Under the pieces are notes generated by a model. The model worked only from the letters and a program-made list of their open reading frames with translations, was not told the origin of the DNA and did not search any database. Below, piece by piece: positions 7,961-16,139 of a stretch of DNA of 37,789 bases (positions are counted from its first letter, which is position 1; every line of letters starts with the position of its first letter). Both the position numbers and the translations under genes were made by a program. The DNA comes from Treponema sp. Lineage in GTDB: Bacteria > Spirochaetota > Spirochaetia > Treponematales > Treponemataceae. The stretch is from positions 1 through 37,789 of the forward strand of contig JAAZLA010000059.1 of NCBI GenBank assembly GCA_012799545.1, written 5' to 3'.

Positions 7961-8920
7961 GTGAAACGATTTCTATTTTTTAGTATAACTTTTTTATTAC
8001 TTTTTGCACAGAGCATAGGGGCAAATGATTTTTCGAAGGCCGAAATTTCTATATCCTTTTATAAAAAGTCTGTATATTATACCGGAAATGCGGTAGATAA
8101 TCCAATCAATATATATATTACTATTGAAAATAAAGGACCTGAAACACTTCGATTTAAACTTGCCGATGACCGAGCTTTTAGCCTCGATTTTAACGCACGT
8201 ACAGTAAAAAACGAGCCACTCAAGCAAACTGAAGATATTATACGAAAAAGAACAACGAATCAAACTGTTTATTTTCGAGAAATTGCCATTGAAAGTGGCG
8301 AAGCCTACTCTTTTGTTGAAAACCTTAAAGACTATGTAGAAATAGAGAGCCCCTCAGTGTACTATATCGACCTCGTTTTTTTTCCAGAACTGTATAAAAC
8401 AAAAACAATAAGCTTACATTCCAATCGACTGAGCTTAGACGTAAAACCGCTTCCTCAAGCTTCTGCTTCCTCGAGTCTCGCAACAGCCATCGTCAGCGCA
8501 GAAGTTTTAAAACGTCAAGCTATTTCTCCAGACAAGGTAGTCGAACAAACAATAATTGCACGTCAAAAAGGACTTTGGGATCAATTTTTCTTGTACATCG
8601 ATATCGAAGCCTTTGTCACAAAAGATAAGCAACGCAAGGTAAAATATACCTCATTATCGGACATAGAGCGAATAAAAATGCTCGAAAACTATAAACTTGA
8701 TTTAATGCAAGAACGCATTGATAATATTATCGTTGCTATACCCGAACGCTTTGCCATAGAAAAAACAATGTACTCACAATCTGAAGGGAGCGTTTCGGTA
8801 ATTCAGTGGTTTAACTACAATACCTTTAAAGAAAAAAAACGTTACACCTACTATGTGCGGCAAAGAGACAGTATTTGGTCTATTTATGATTATACAGTGG
8901 AGAATTTGGGAACAGAATGA
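7961..8920 (+). CDS. Exported protein of unknown function with beta-sandwich N-terminal domain
   Basis: It begins with a signal peptide: K-R, a hydrophobic stretch to about residue 18, then S-I-G-A as a likely signal peptidase I site around residue 21. Residues about 28-160 are strand-rich, with I-Y-I-T-I-E-N-K-G-P-E-T, resembling an immunoglobulin-like extracellular domain. Residues about 190-319 are a mixed charged region ending in aromatic strands. I do not recognise the family. The start is GTG, supported by TGGAG about eight bases upstream. The stop overlaps the next gene by four bases (ATGA), so the two are translationally coupled. Likely periplasmic, or attached to the outer face. Confidence 0.8.
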   Translation: MKRFLFFSITFLLLFAQSIGANDFSKAEISISFYKKSVYYTGNAVDNPINIYITIENKGPETLRFKLADDRAFSLDFNARTVKNEPLKQTEDIIRKRTTNQTVYFREIAIESGEAYSFVENLKDYVEIESPSVYYIDLVFFPELYKTKTISLHSNRLSLDVKPLPQASASSSLATAIVSAEVLKRQAISPDKVVEQTIIARQKGLWDQFFLYIDIEAFVTKDKQRKVKYTSLSDIERIKMLENYKLDLMQERIDNIIVAIPERFAIEKTMYSQSEGSVSVIQWFNYNTFKEKKRYTYYVRQRDSIWSIYDYTVENLGTE

Positions 8921-9480
8921 TAGCCGTCATTATCGCAGAATCAGAAGATTATATAAAAGAGCTTTCTCAAAAACTAGACGACGAAGGACTTAAAATTATT
9001 CGATATACATGGCTATTAAAAGCGCTTGATAACCTCGAAGAAATAAACCCACAAAGAATATACGTAAATGCCCTTGACTATCCTCGACACTGGAAAACAC
9101 TCGTTCAGTACACGAGGGGGAATTTTATAGAAAAAAAACCCGAATTTTTTTTGTATCAGATAGATAATTTTGATGAAGAAGAAAGAGAAAAAGCTAAATG
9201 CCTTGATGTAAAACTTATTGCAGATGTTAAAAGTCTAAGAAAAATAGAACAAAGTCTGGTGATGATAAATCCTCATACCAAAAAACTTATTTTAGGTACC
9301 GTTTCCTTATTAAAAAACAAGAGCATTGTTTTTAATTGTGAGCAAAACGAAAGTGTTCTCTGCCTTAAGCCCTCTGATCTTATTCAGAAGGCTGTACTCA
9401 AAAAAAACAAAGCTATATCTGAACCAGTGTTAAAAATAAGCTCAATTTCTCAAAAAACACTTCATTTGGAAATGCTATAA
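8917..9480 (+). CDS. Hypothetical protein with response-regulator-like N-terminal fold
   Basis: A 187-residue soluble protein, not recognised. Residues 1-110 alternate short hydrophobic strands and helices as in a receiver domain (A-V-I-I-A-E-S, then R-I-Y-V-N-A at the third strand). The usual phosphoacceptor Asp position holds Asn, so it would be a pseudo-receiver at best. Residues about 125-187 are strand-rich; a PilZ-like fold is conceivable, but the c-di-GMP motifs RxxxR and [D/N]xSxxG are not visible. It overlaps its neighbours at both ends (ATGA upstream, TAATG downstream), so the three genes form one tightly coupled operon. Confidence 0.7.
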   Translation: MIAVIIAESEDYIKELSQKLDDEGLKIIRYTWLLKALDNLEEINPQRIYVNALDYPRHWKTLVQYTRGNFIEKKPEFFLYQIDNFDEEEREKAKCLDVKLIADVKSLRKIEQSLVMINPHTKKLILGTVSLLKNKSIVFNCEQNESVLCLKPSDLIQKAVLKKNKAISEPVLKISSISQKTLHLEML

Positions 9481-9773
9481 TGAGTAAAAAACCAAGCTTT
9501 TTTTGTGAAAGATGTGGCACTAAGGTCGCGCAAAATGAAAAAGCTTGTCCCCATTGCGGCCGTTATTTTGCTTCCGTAAAATGCCCTTCCTGCAATTTTA
9601 CAGGAGAGAGCAAAGATTTTACTCAAGGCTGTCCTCGTTGTGGATATGCCTTACCAAAAGAAACCTACAGTAAGCAAAACACAAAAGGCAAAAACACAAT
9701 TAACGACAGTCTACCTTTCTGGGTATATTTAGTTGCTCTTTTATTATTAGTTCTTGTTCTGTATTTGCTATAA
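9480..9773 (+). CDS. Tail-anchored double zinc-ribbon protein
   Basis: A 97-residue protein. The N-terminal half has four CxxC knuckles: C-E-R-C, C-P-H-C, C-P-S-C and C-P-R-C, which fits two zinc ribbons. A charged linker follows, then a single hydrophobic helix (about residues 78-97) running to the C-terminus, which would leave the ribbons in the cytoplasm. It starts in a TAATG overlap with the preceding stop. Function unknown; such small proteins often act as adaptors at the membrane. It converges on alr with two bases between the stops, and I see no terminator there. Confidence 0.8.
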   Translation: MSKKPSFFCERCGTKVAQNEKACPHCGRYFASVKCPSCNFTGESKDFTQGCPRCGYALPKETYSKQNTKGKNTINDSLPFWVYLVALLLLVLVLYLL

Positions 9774-9775
9774 AA

Positions 9776-10903
9776 TTAGTCAAGATACATTTTTTCTACG
9801 CGTTTCCCTATCCCACACAATAATTCATACGAAATAGTCTTGCATAGTTTTGCAAGGTCATCCGCGGTATTACCACCATTTGGTCCAAAGAAAACAACTT
9901 CATCTCCTGCACTACAAGAATGATTTTTTCCCAAGTCAAGCATCAACTGATCCATGCAAATTCTACCTACAATAGGATAAAACGTCTCGTTTATTTTTAC
10001 ATCTAATCCAGGAGAGAGACATCTTCGTATCCCATCTTCATAGCCCATGGGAACAAGACCTATAAAGGTATCTTCAGCCGCAGTCCAGGTGCGCCCATAA
10101 GAAACAGAATCTCCTTTCGAAAGAGGAAAAATTTTTACCAGTTTTGACTTTAACTCCATAACTGGTTTTAAGCAATTATTTTTCTGTTCACAAAAATCTT
10201 TTAATTCAGCACTTGCGTAGTAGCCATATGCAGAGATTCCAGGACGAACCATATCAAAATGGGCATCAGGATGCAAAAAAATAGCGCCAGAATTTGCACA
10301 ATGTCGTAAACCAGGCTCTATGCCTTCTTGCTCTAGTATTTTTATAGAATCTTCAAAAAGCCTAATTTGTTTTTTTGTAAAAGCAATGTCCTCTGGGAGC
10401 AAGGAATCTGAAACAGATAAATGCGTACATACACCTTCTAAACGAAGCATATCCATTTCTTTTATGCATTGAGCAAGGGGAAGAGCATCGCTGACTTTGC
10501 AACCAACTCGCCCCATACCGGTATTTATTTTTAGATGTACCCCTAGTTTTTTGCCTAATGCGTTCGCAGAAGCTGAAAGTGCTTTTACTTGTTCAAAGCT
10601 TTCAACCACGAGAGAAAGATTATGTATGATGAGATTTTTGTATTCTGACTCATCGATAATACTAAGAACCAAAATAGGTATGTGAATGTCATTATGGCGC
10701 AAAAAAACAGCCTCTTCCACAGTCGAAACAGCAAGATAATCAAGACCGAGCTTTACAGCCTCTTTGGCTATTTTCAAGGCACCATGTCCATAGGCATCAG
10801 CTTTTACCGCAAGACAGATTTTTTTACCAAGAGCTTGTTTTTGTATCTCCAGTATATTGTCGCGAAAGTTTTGTAAGTAAATCGTTGCAATTTTGTTATT
10901 CAT
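9776..10903 (-). CDS. alr: Alanine racemase
   Basis: PLP enzyme that interconverts L- and D-alanine for peptidoglycan. The PLP-binding lysine is K34 in A-V-K-A-D-A-Y-G-H-G, and the second catalytic base is the Tyr in V-S-Y-G-R-T-W near residue 266. G-R-I-C-M-D-Q near the C-terminus is typical. The frame stays open to 10939, but a promoter with TTGAAA and TATGAT sits over that region, with the -10 ending seven bases before the ATG at 10903. The Met-Asn-Asn-Lys start (375 residues) is therefore preferred, and the mRNA is probably leaderless. Divergent from the lipoprotein gene. Confidence 0.95.
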   Translation of the reverse strand: MNNKIATIYLQNFRDNILEIQKQALGKKICLAVKADAYGHGALKIAKEAVKLGLDYLAVSTVEEAVFLRHNDIHIPILVLSIIDESEYKNLIIHNLSLVVESFEQVKALSASANALGKKLGVHLKINTGMGRVGCKVSDALPLAQCIKEMDMLRLEGVCTHLSVSDSLLPEDIAFTKKQIRLFEDSIKILEQEGIEPGLRHCANSGAIFLHPDAHFDMVRPGISAYGYYASAELKDFCEQKNNCLKPVMELKSKLVKIFPLSKGDSVSYGRTWTAAEDTFIGLVPMGYEDGIRRCLSPGLDVKINETFYPIVGRICMDQLMLDLGKNHSCSAGDEVVFFGPNGGNTADDLAKLCKTISYELLCGIGKRVEKMYLD

Positions 10904-10910
10904 TCTATTT

Positions 10911-10939
10911 ATCATATACCGATGCACTAAGTCTTTCAA
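10911..10939 (-). promoter_or_regulatory. Promoter of alr, implying a leaderless transcript
   Basis: On the minus strand, TTGAAA (10939-10934), a 17 bp spacer and TATGAT (10916-10911). Only seven bases separate the -10 box from the ATG at 10903, so transcription should begin at or next to the start codon. No SD precedes that ATG, consistent with leaderless initiation. Confidence 0.6.
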
Positions 10940-10958
10940 TATCTTTATCTGATAAAAC

Positions 10959-10987
10959 TTGAAAATTTTTAAAATTTGCTATATAAT
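10959..10987 (+). promoter_or_regulatory. Promoter of the lipoprotein - rex - methyltransferase operon
   Basis: TTGAAA at 10959-10964 and a perfect TATAAT at 10982-10987 with a 17 bp spacer. The start point would be near 10994, right at the SD CTGGAG (10994-10999), six bases before the ATG at 11006. Confidence 0.7.
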
Positions 10988-11005
10988 GAGTAACTGGAGT
11001 TTTTA

Positions 11006-12082
11006 ATGGTTTTTAAAAAATATGTATACATTCTCAATTTTATTTTTACGCTTACGCTTCTTTGCTCATGTATGAGTAGCCCAAAAAATCAATTGCCTCT
11101 ATCCACCGAGAAACAAACTTTTCAAACAAGCAAAGATGAATTAAAACAAGATACAGAAACAAAAGAAAAAATACTAACGGAAAATGATAAAATCCTTTTG
11201 GAATCGACAATAGAACAAGAAACAAAAAACATCGAAAATGAGCAGCTTGTATTGCAAAACTTTATCGATACACTAAGAAATCTTTCTATAAAGACTATAC
11301 AAAGCCCTACTGCTACAATAAAAGGAAAACCTTTTAATAAAGATTTTATATTTCAAATACTCGATAATGAAAACAATCCTGTTATTGACCAATCTATAAC
11401 GCTGCGCTACCCTATTGCAAAAGAGAACGACAGCATTTTTTTTCAAGAGACGATACTTATCTCTGATGCAAAAGGGTTCATTTCATTTTCACCAAAAGAG
11501 ACAGATTTTTCCTGCAATTCATTTCTATATCTATATCCAGTTATAGAAGGTAGTTTACAAAACAATGCGGAAATTGAAAAAATAATACAAAGCGAAGCAT
11601 ATAAAACAGCTTTTCAAATAAAAACCAATTTAATAAATGCGGGCGGCTCTCTCTGTCTTGCTGACTACGATAAAAACAATAGCGTCGTAACGACAAACGG
11701 CTATTCGACTTCCGCTCTTTTAGGCTCTCTTATACGAAATGGTTTTACAGGAGTTGGAAACCTTGAGTTTTATAAAGAAATAGATGCTGGCAATACAGAG
11801 TTTTTATTGCAGCAGGTAAAAAAATTGACAGGAGCAGTTTCTACTTATTTTATCTATGGCACAGTAAAATACGCCCGTCCACCAGAACAAGTCGAAACAA
11901 ACAAATATGAAGTAGAGCTAGAATGTGAAATTTTTTGCGTTCTTTTAAAAACCAATGAAGAAATCTATAAAACCAAAATTACTGTTACTGGTTTTGGCAA
12001 TACTGAAACTGCGGCTTTAAACGACGCACGAAACAATAAAATGAATGCGGTTCTTGCCGAAAAAATTATATACGGGATGTAA
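11006..12082 (+). CDS. Lipoprotein of unknown function
   Basis: The signal sequence ends in L-L-C-S-C, a lipobox with C22 as the likely lipidated residue, so the mature protein is membrane-anchored. Residues about 30-85 are charged and probably coiled. Residues about 95-180 look like a beta-sandwich. The C-terminal third, with S-T-S-A-L-L-G-S-L-I and ending G-F-G-N-T-E-T-A-A-L-N-D-A-R, is reminiscent of LPP20/FlgO/LpoB-type periplasmic modules; this is only an impression. CTGGAG six bases before the ATG supports the start. rex begins one base after this stop. Confidence 0.8.
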   Translation: MVFKKYVYILNFIFTLTLLCSCMSSPKNQLPLSTEKQTFQTSKDELKQDTETKEKILTENDKILLESTIEQETKNIENEQLVLQNFIDTLRNLSIKTIQSPTATIKGKPFNKDFIFQILDNENNPVIDQSITLRYPIAKENDSIFFQETILISDAKGFISFSPKETDFSCNSFLYLYPVIEGSLQNNAEIEKIIQSEAYKTAFQIKTNLINAGGSLCLADYDKNNSVVTTNGYSTSALLGSLIRNGFTGVGNLEFYKEIDAGNTEFLLQQVKKLTGAVSTYFIYGTVKYARPPEQVETNKYEVELECEIFCVLLKTNEEIYKTKITVTGFGNTETAALNDARNNKMNAVLAEKIIYGM

Positions 12083-12083
12083 A

Positions 12084-12728
12084 ATGATAAAAATACCAGC
12101 TTCACCTTCTGTACGAAGGCTACCTTCTTATTTGCATATTATTCGCCAAGCTCATATCGATGGCTACGAATATATATCAGGAACCATTATTGCACAAGAA
12201 TTGCAGTTGGAACCGATACAGGTACGCAAGGACCTTGCCATAACAGGCATTGTTGGCAAACCCAAACGCGGCTACCCAGTAGTCGCCCTTATTTCTGCCA
12301 TAGAACACTTTCTCGGCTGGGACAATAAAAACAAGGCTATCATCGTTGGCGCAGGAAACTTGGCAACCGCCCTCACCGGCTATTCTGAATTTGAATTTCA
12401 CGGCTTAGAATTTGTTTGTGCCTTTGATACCGATCCAGAAAAAATCGGAAAAAAAATTCACGGGGTTCCTATTTACTCGATGGCATCAATAAAAACACAG
12501 GTAAAAAAATTAAATGCAGCTATTGCTATTATCACCGTTCCCTCACAATTTGCACAAGAAACCGCCGACATGGTTGTAGAAACAGGTATAAAAGCAATTT
12601 GGAATTTTACAAATGTAAAACTCACACTCCCAAAAGGAGTTGTCTCACAAAGAGAAGATCTTACCTCCGGTTATGCAATGCTCAGCGTTAAAATGATATT
12701 TGATAAGGAAAAACGTGTCTTAGAATGA
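12084..12728 (+). CDS. rex: Redox-sensing transcriptional repressor Rex
   Basis: Rex senses the NADH/NAD+ ratio and in other bacteria represses fermentation and respiration genes. This 214-residue protein has the N-terminal winged helix (R-R-L-P-S-Y, then P-I-Q-V-R-K-D-L) and a Rossmann domain with V-G-A-G-N-L-A-T-A-L near residue 92. F-D-T-D-P-E-K follows at the end of the second strand, where the acidic residue marks NAD(H) over NADP(H). The frame is open 13 codons further upstream inside the lipoprotein gene, but ATG 12084, just after that stop and preceded by GGGATG, fits the family start. It overlaps the next gene by four bases (ATGA). I found no clear Rex operator (TTGTGA-n6-TCACAA) in the window. 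Confidence 0.95.
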   Translation: MIKIPASPSVRRLPSYLHIIRQAHIDGYEYISGTIIAQELQLEPIQVRKDLAITGIVGKPKRGYPVVALISAIEHFLGWDNKNKAIIVGAGNLATALTGYSEFEFHGLEFVCAFDTDPEKIGKKIHGVPIYSMASIKTQVKKLNAAIAIITVPSQFAQETADMVVETGIKAIWNFTNVKLTLPKGVVSQREDLTSGYAMLSVKMIFDKEKRVLE

Positions 12729-13690
12729 GACAAAATAATTTAGTTTTTTTAGAAAACAGACTTCGAAAACGATATAAGCACTTAAAAAAATGGGCTCGAA
12801 AAAATAAGATTTTTGCATATCGTCTTTACAACAAAGATATTCCAGAATTTCCCCTTGCAGTCGATCTCTACGAAAACAAAGAAGATGCAAAAACCTATGT
12901 TATCTTGACCTTCTATAAGCAGCCTGCAGATAAGACAGAAGATTTAGAAGCCATGTGGATAAAAGACAGAGTTTCCATTTGTGCAAAAATCTTAGACATA
13001 CCAGAAGAGAATATCTTTGTAAAAATGCGAGAAAGAAAAAAAGCCCTCAGTCAATATGAAAAAATAGCGGAAAAAGAAAAAACAATACTTGTAGAAGAAC
13101 ACGATAATCTGTTTAAAATAAATCTTTCAAACTATATCGACACAGGGCTTTTTTTAGATCATCGAAACTTACGCCTTATAGTAAAAAATGAAGCAAAAGA
13201 TAAAAGCGTCTTAAATCTTTTTTGTTATACTGCATCTTTTTCTGTCCATGCAGCCTCTGCAGGAGCAAGCTTAGTTGATTCGGTAGACTTATCAAATACC
13301 TATTTAGAATGGGCAAAGGAAAATTTTTTACTAAATAAACTTGAAGGAGAAAATTTTTCCTTCATAAAAAGCGATGTCATTCAGTTTTTAAAAAGCTGTA
13401 AAAAAAAATATGACCTTATTATTTTAGATCCGCCAACCTTTTCCAACTCAAAATCTACTACAACGATTCTCGACATAAATCGCGATTATGAAGAACTTAT
13501 AAAGCGAACCTATGCCCTCCTAAATCCCGACGGATGCCTTTACTTTTCTAGCAATAGTAAAAGCCTAAAAGTCGAGCTGGAAAACTTTTCCTTTGCCAAA
13601 GAAATGCAAGAAATTACAAAACAAACTATTTCAGAAGATTTTTTGGGGAAAAGACCGCATCGATCTTGGAAGATAGTCAAAACTCCATAA
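12725..13690 (+). CDS. RlmK-like 23S rRNA (guanine-N7) methyltransferase, stand-alone
   Basis: A 321-residue SAM-dependent methyltransferase. It matches the C-terminal (RlmK) half of E. coli RlmKL, which makes m7G2069 in 23S rRNA. Visible marks are G-L-F-L-D-H-R, N-L-F-C-Y-T-A-S-F-S (SAM loop), D-L-S-N-T-Y-L-E-W-A, and L-D-P-P-T-F-S-N-S-K (catalytic motif IV). The THUMP-containing RlmL half is missing, so this is a single-activity version; RlmI-like activity is the alternative. It starts inside the end of rex (ATGA) and is the last gene of its operon, with a strong terminator 10 bases downstream. Confidence 0.85.
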   Translation: MRQNNLVFLENRLRKRYKHLKKWARKNKIFAYRLYNKDIPEFPLAVDLYENKEDAKTYVILTFYKQPADKTEDLEAMWIKDRVSICAKILDIPEENIFVKMRERKKALSQYEKIAEKEKTILVEEHDNLFKINLSNYIDTGLFLDHRNLRLIVKNEAKDKSVLNLFCYTASFSVHAASAGASLVDSVDLSNTYLEWAKENFLLNKLEGENFSFIKSDVIQFLKSCKKKYDLIILDPPTFSNSKSTTTILDINRDYEELIKRTYALLNPDGCLYFSSNSKSLKVELENFSFAKEMQEITKQTISEDFLGKRPHRSWKIVKTP

Positions 13691-13700
13691 TTTAAACAAA

Positions 13701-13738
13701 AAAAAGCTACTGAAGAAATGTGTTTTCAGTAGCTTTTT
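13701..13738. terminator. Bidirectional intrinsic terminator
   Basis: A 14 bp perfect stem (13701-13714 with 13725-13738) with a 10-base loop, an A-run on one side and a T-run on the other. It lies between the convergent RlmK-like gene and rpmE and can serve both strands. Confidence 0.9.
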
Positions 13739-13751
13739 AATCATTTTAGGC

Positions 13752-13955
13752 TTATTTTTTAATATTAAAGCGCTTATTAAATCTTTCAATACGACCTGCA
13801 GTATCGACTAATTTTTGCTTGCCGGTAAAAAACGGATGGCAAGCAGAGCAAATTTCCACGTTAATATCTTTAACAGTAGATCGTGTCTCTATAACATTAC
13901 CACAAACACAGCTAATCTTAGTCATTTCGTATTTAGGATGTATACCATCTTTCAT
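13752..13955 (-). CDS. rpmE: 50S ribosomal protein L31, zinc-binding type
   Basis: A 67-residue ribosomal protein of the large subunit central protuberance. Begins M-K-D-G-I-H-P-K-Y. Zinc ligands C16, C18, C36 and C39 (C-V-C and C-S-A-C) mark the C+ form, which stores zinc and is replaced by a C- paralogue under zinc limitation in some bacteria. GGAGGT precedes the ATG at good spacing. It follows rho with a 52-base gap. Confidence 0.97.
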   Translation of the reverse strand: MKDGIHPKYEMTKISCVCGNVIETRSTVKDINVEICSACHPFFTGKQKLVDTAGRIERFNKRFNIKK

Positions 13956-14007
13956 GTAAAACCTCCATCACAGTACAGTATATTATAATAAAAAAAACTT
14001 ATTTAAT

Positions 14008-15600
14008 CTAGCCCATATCTGAAGTATTCATCGATTTTAAAAACACTTCATTGTTTTTTGATTTTTTCATCTTATCAAGCAATAATTCCATAATTTCAAT
14101 ATCGTCCATAGGGCTTATAACCTTCCGTAAAACCCAAACTTTTTGCAATTCTTCTTCTGTCAGCAACAATTCTTCTTTTCTTGTGCCAGAACGTTTAATA
14201 TTAAAAGCAGGGAAAAGTCGTCGATCGGCAAGTTTTCGGTCTAGGTTTATTTCGTTGTTACCTGTCCCCTTAAATTCTTCGAAAATAACTTCGTCCATGC
14301 GACTACCGGTTTCGATTAAAGCTGTTGAAATAATTGTGAGGCTTCCACCTTCCTCAACATTTCGGGCAGCACCAAAAAAACGCTTGGGCTTGTGCAAGGC
14401 ATTTGAATCAACACCGCCAGACAAAACCTTGCCTGAGGTAGGTGCCGTTTGGTTATAGGCCCGAGCAAGCCTTGTGATAGAATCAAGGAAGATAACTACA
14501 TCCATTTTGTTTTCGACTAGACGTTTTGCCTTCTCCAAAACCATTTCGGCAACTTGTACGTGACGAGTTGCTTGCTCATCAAAGGTTGAAGAAATAACCT
14601 CTGCTTTAATAGAACGCTCCATTTCAGTAACTTCTTCGGGACGCTCGTCTATAAGCAATACAATTAAATATACTTCTGGATGATTTGTAGTAATCGCATT
14701 TGCTATCTTTTGCATTAAAATAGTTTTCCCAGCCTTTGGTGGTGCAACAATTAAGGCTCGCTGCCCCTTTCCAATAGGTGAAAACAAGTTTAAAATTCTT
14801 GTAGCAACTTCATTCGTTGTTGTTTCAAGATTTAGTTTTTCAGTTGGATACAAAGGAGTAAGATTCTCAAAGGGGATGCGCGTCTGCGCTGTTCTCGTAT
14901 CATTCATATTTACGGTTTCAATGCGTAACAAGGCAAAAAACCGCTCACCTTCTTTTGGAGAACGAATCTGACCGTAAATAGTGTCTCCCGTTTTTAGGTT
15001 AAAAAGACGTATTTGACTCGGGGAAATATAAATATCATCAGAGCCTGGTAAATAAGAGTTTTGCGGGGAACGTAAAAAACCATATCCATCAGGTAAAATT
15101 TCTAAAGCACCGGAAGAGAAAATAATACCACCTTTTTCTGTATGTGCCTTTAAAATAACAAAGATAAGTTCTTGTTTTTTCATAGGTGCTAAATCATCTC
15201 TTGCAAGTCCATAGTCAGCAGCAAGATTTCTGAGTTCGTGCATTCCCATTCGAGATAAATCATTTATGCTTAGTCGGGGTTTTGAATCACGATTTAGTAA
15301 ATCATCTTCTGTATGCAAGTCGACTTCTTTCTGTTGCTTTTTTTCTAGATCATTTTGTTTTTTGGGCTTTGGCCTGACAACAACTTTTTCTTTCGCAGCT
15401 CCTTTCGCTTGCCCCTTTGTTGTTTTGCTGTTTACTTTCACCTTTGTTGCCTTAGGTTTTGTTTCTTCTGTTGTTCCGTCAGATATTTTTTCCTGAGCTT
15501 TATCTTCATCTATTAAATCTAAATGAATTTGTTCATCACTGCCAGATTCAATGTGTTCTTCTGACGTGTCAATAAAACGACGGCCTTTTGTAATTGCCAT
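14008..15600 (-). CDS. rho: Transcription termination factor Rho with long N-terminal extension
   Basis: Hexameric RNA helicase that ends transcription. Order: a charged, low-complexity extension (about residues 1-115, rich in Lys, Glu and Thr), the Rho_N helical domain (M-H-E-L-R-N-L-A), the RNA-binding cold-shock fold (G-F-L-R-S), then the RecA-type ATPase with A-P-P-K-A-G-K-T and the downstream D-E-R-P-E-E-V and L-D-S-I-T-R-L-A motifs. At 530 residues it is about 110 longer than E. coli Rho; such insertions are common outside proteobacteria. ATG 15600 is chosen because GGAG lies six to seven bases upstream; the ATG at 15612 contains that SD. Confidence 0.96.
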   Translation of the reverse strand: MAITKGRRFIDTSEEHIESGSDEQIHLDLIDEDKAQEKISDGTTEETKPKATKVKVNSKTTKGQAKGAAKEKVVVRPKPKKQNDLEKKQQKEVDLHTEDDLLNRDSKPRLSINDLSRMGMHELRNLAADYGLARDDLAPMKKQELIFVILKAHTEKGGIIFSSGALEILPDGYGFLRSPQNSYLPGSDDIYISPSQIRLFNLKTGDTIYGQIRSPKEGERFFALLRIETVNMNDTRTAQTRIPFENLTPLYPTEKLNLETTTNEVATRILNLFSPIGKGQRALIVAPPKAGKTILMQKIANAITTNHPEVYLIVLLIDERPEEVTEMERSIKAEVISSTFDEQATRHVQVAEMVLEKAKRLVENKMDVVIFLDSITRLARAYNQTAPTSGKVLSGGVDSNALHKPKRFFGAARNVEEGGSLTIISTALIETGSRMDEVIFEEFKGTGNNEINLDRKLADRRLFPAFNIKRSGTRKEELLLTEEELQKVWVLRKVISPMDDIEIMELLLDKMKKSKNNEVFLKSMNTSDMG

Positions 15601-15672
15601 TCTTTTCTCCATGTAAGTGGGTGATTTATTTATATGAATTATACTATTTGATAAGTGTAAAGAAAAAAGTAA

Positions 15673-15707
15673 TATACAAGATACTACTTGTATAAAGAGT
15701 ATACTCT
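15673..15707 (-). terminator. Inverted repeats in the rho leader: possible terminator or attenuator
   Basis: In the 122-base gap between bactofilin and rho, an 8 bp stem with a 6-base loop (15673-15680 with 15687-15694) is followed on the minus strand by TTACTTTTTTC, a weak intrinsic terminator. Beside it is the perfect 12-base palindrome AGAGTATACTCT (15696-15707). A TATAAT at 15643-15638 could be the rho -10 box, but I see no good -35. Either the bactofilin operon ends here, or the leader is an attenuation region for rho. Confidence 0.4.
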
Positions 15708-15722
15708 CTAAAAAAAATTAGG

Positions 15723-16139
15723 TCAAGTATTTTGTATTAAGGTGAGAGATTCTTTATATTGTGCTGGACTTAAAGCAAAAAGATTCGCATCAGATTGTTT
15801 GTCAATCATTGTAACTCTTCCTTGGAACTCAACCTTATCTTCTATGCGAATTTTCCCAGTATTCACATTTCCAATTACTTTACATCCCTGCTTCATTTCA
15901 ATTTTTTCAGGAGCATAGAGGTTCCCAGTAACTTGACCTAAAACAACAATAGATTGTGCATAAATGGTATCTACAGAACAAGTTGCATTTTTCTCTATTT
16001 CTAGATCTCCTGAAGATTCTATAGAGCCCTCAAAAGTTCCGGTAATTATAAGGGAATCTTTAAATTGTAAGACTCCCGAAAAATGAGTTTCAGGACCCAA
16101 AACAGTAAGTGCTTTTGAGTTTTGTTGTTGTTTTGCCAT
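15723..16139 (-). CDS. Bactofilin (cytoskeletal beta-helix protein)
   Basis: A 138-residue protein of the bactofilin (DUF583) family. These polymerise into filaments that organise cell-wall synthesis and cell shape. The core (about residues 10-110) shows repeated short strands spaced by glycines (F-S-G-V-L-Q-F, I-T-G-T-F-E-G-S-I, V-L-G-Q-V-T-G-N-L, V-I-G-N-V-N-T-G), as expected for a right-handed beta-helix. Short disordered tails flank it. Its ATG overlaps the stop of lnt (TAATG), so translation is coupled. A role in spirochaete morphology is inference. Confidence 0.93.
   Translation of the reverse strand: MAKQQQNSKALTVLGPETHFSGVLQFKDSLIITGTFEGSIESSGDLEIEKNATCSVDTIYAQSIVVLGQVTGNLYAPEKIEMKQGCKVIGNVNTGKIRIEDKVEFQGRVTMIDKQSDANLFALSPAQYKESLTLIQNT

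Noticed and set aside
10904..10939. Twelve extra N-terminal codons of alr
   Set aside because: A 17 bp-spaced promoter lies in this stretch and the family begins at the internal Met.
12045..12083. Thirteen extra N-terminal codons of rex
   Set aside because: They overlap the lipoprotein coding end; ATG 12084 fits the Rex family start.
14051..15496. Plus-strand Ser/Phe-rich frames inside rho
   Set aside because: Their composition is that expected from reading Lys/Glu-rich rho codons backwards; no start signals or known motifs.
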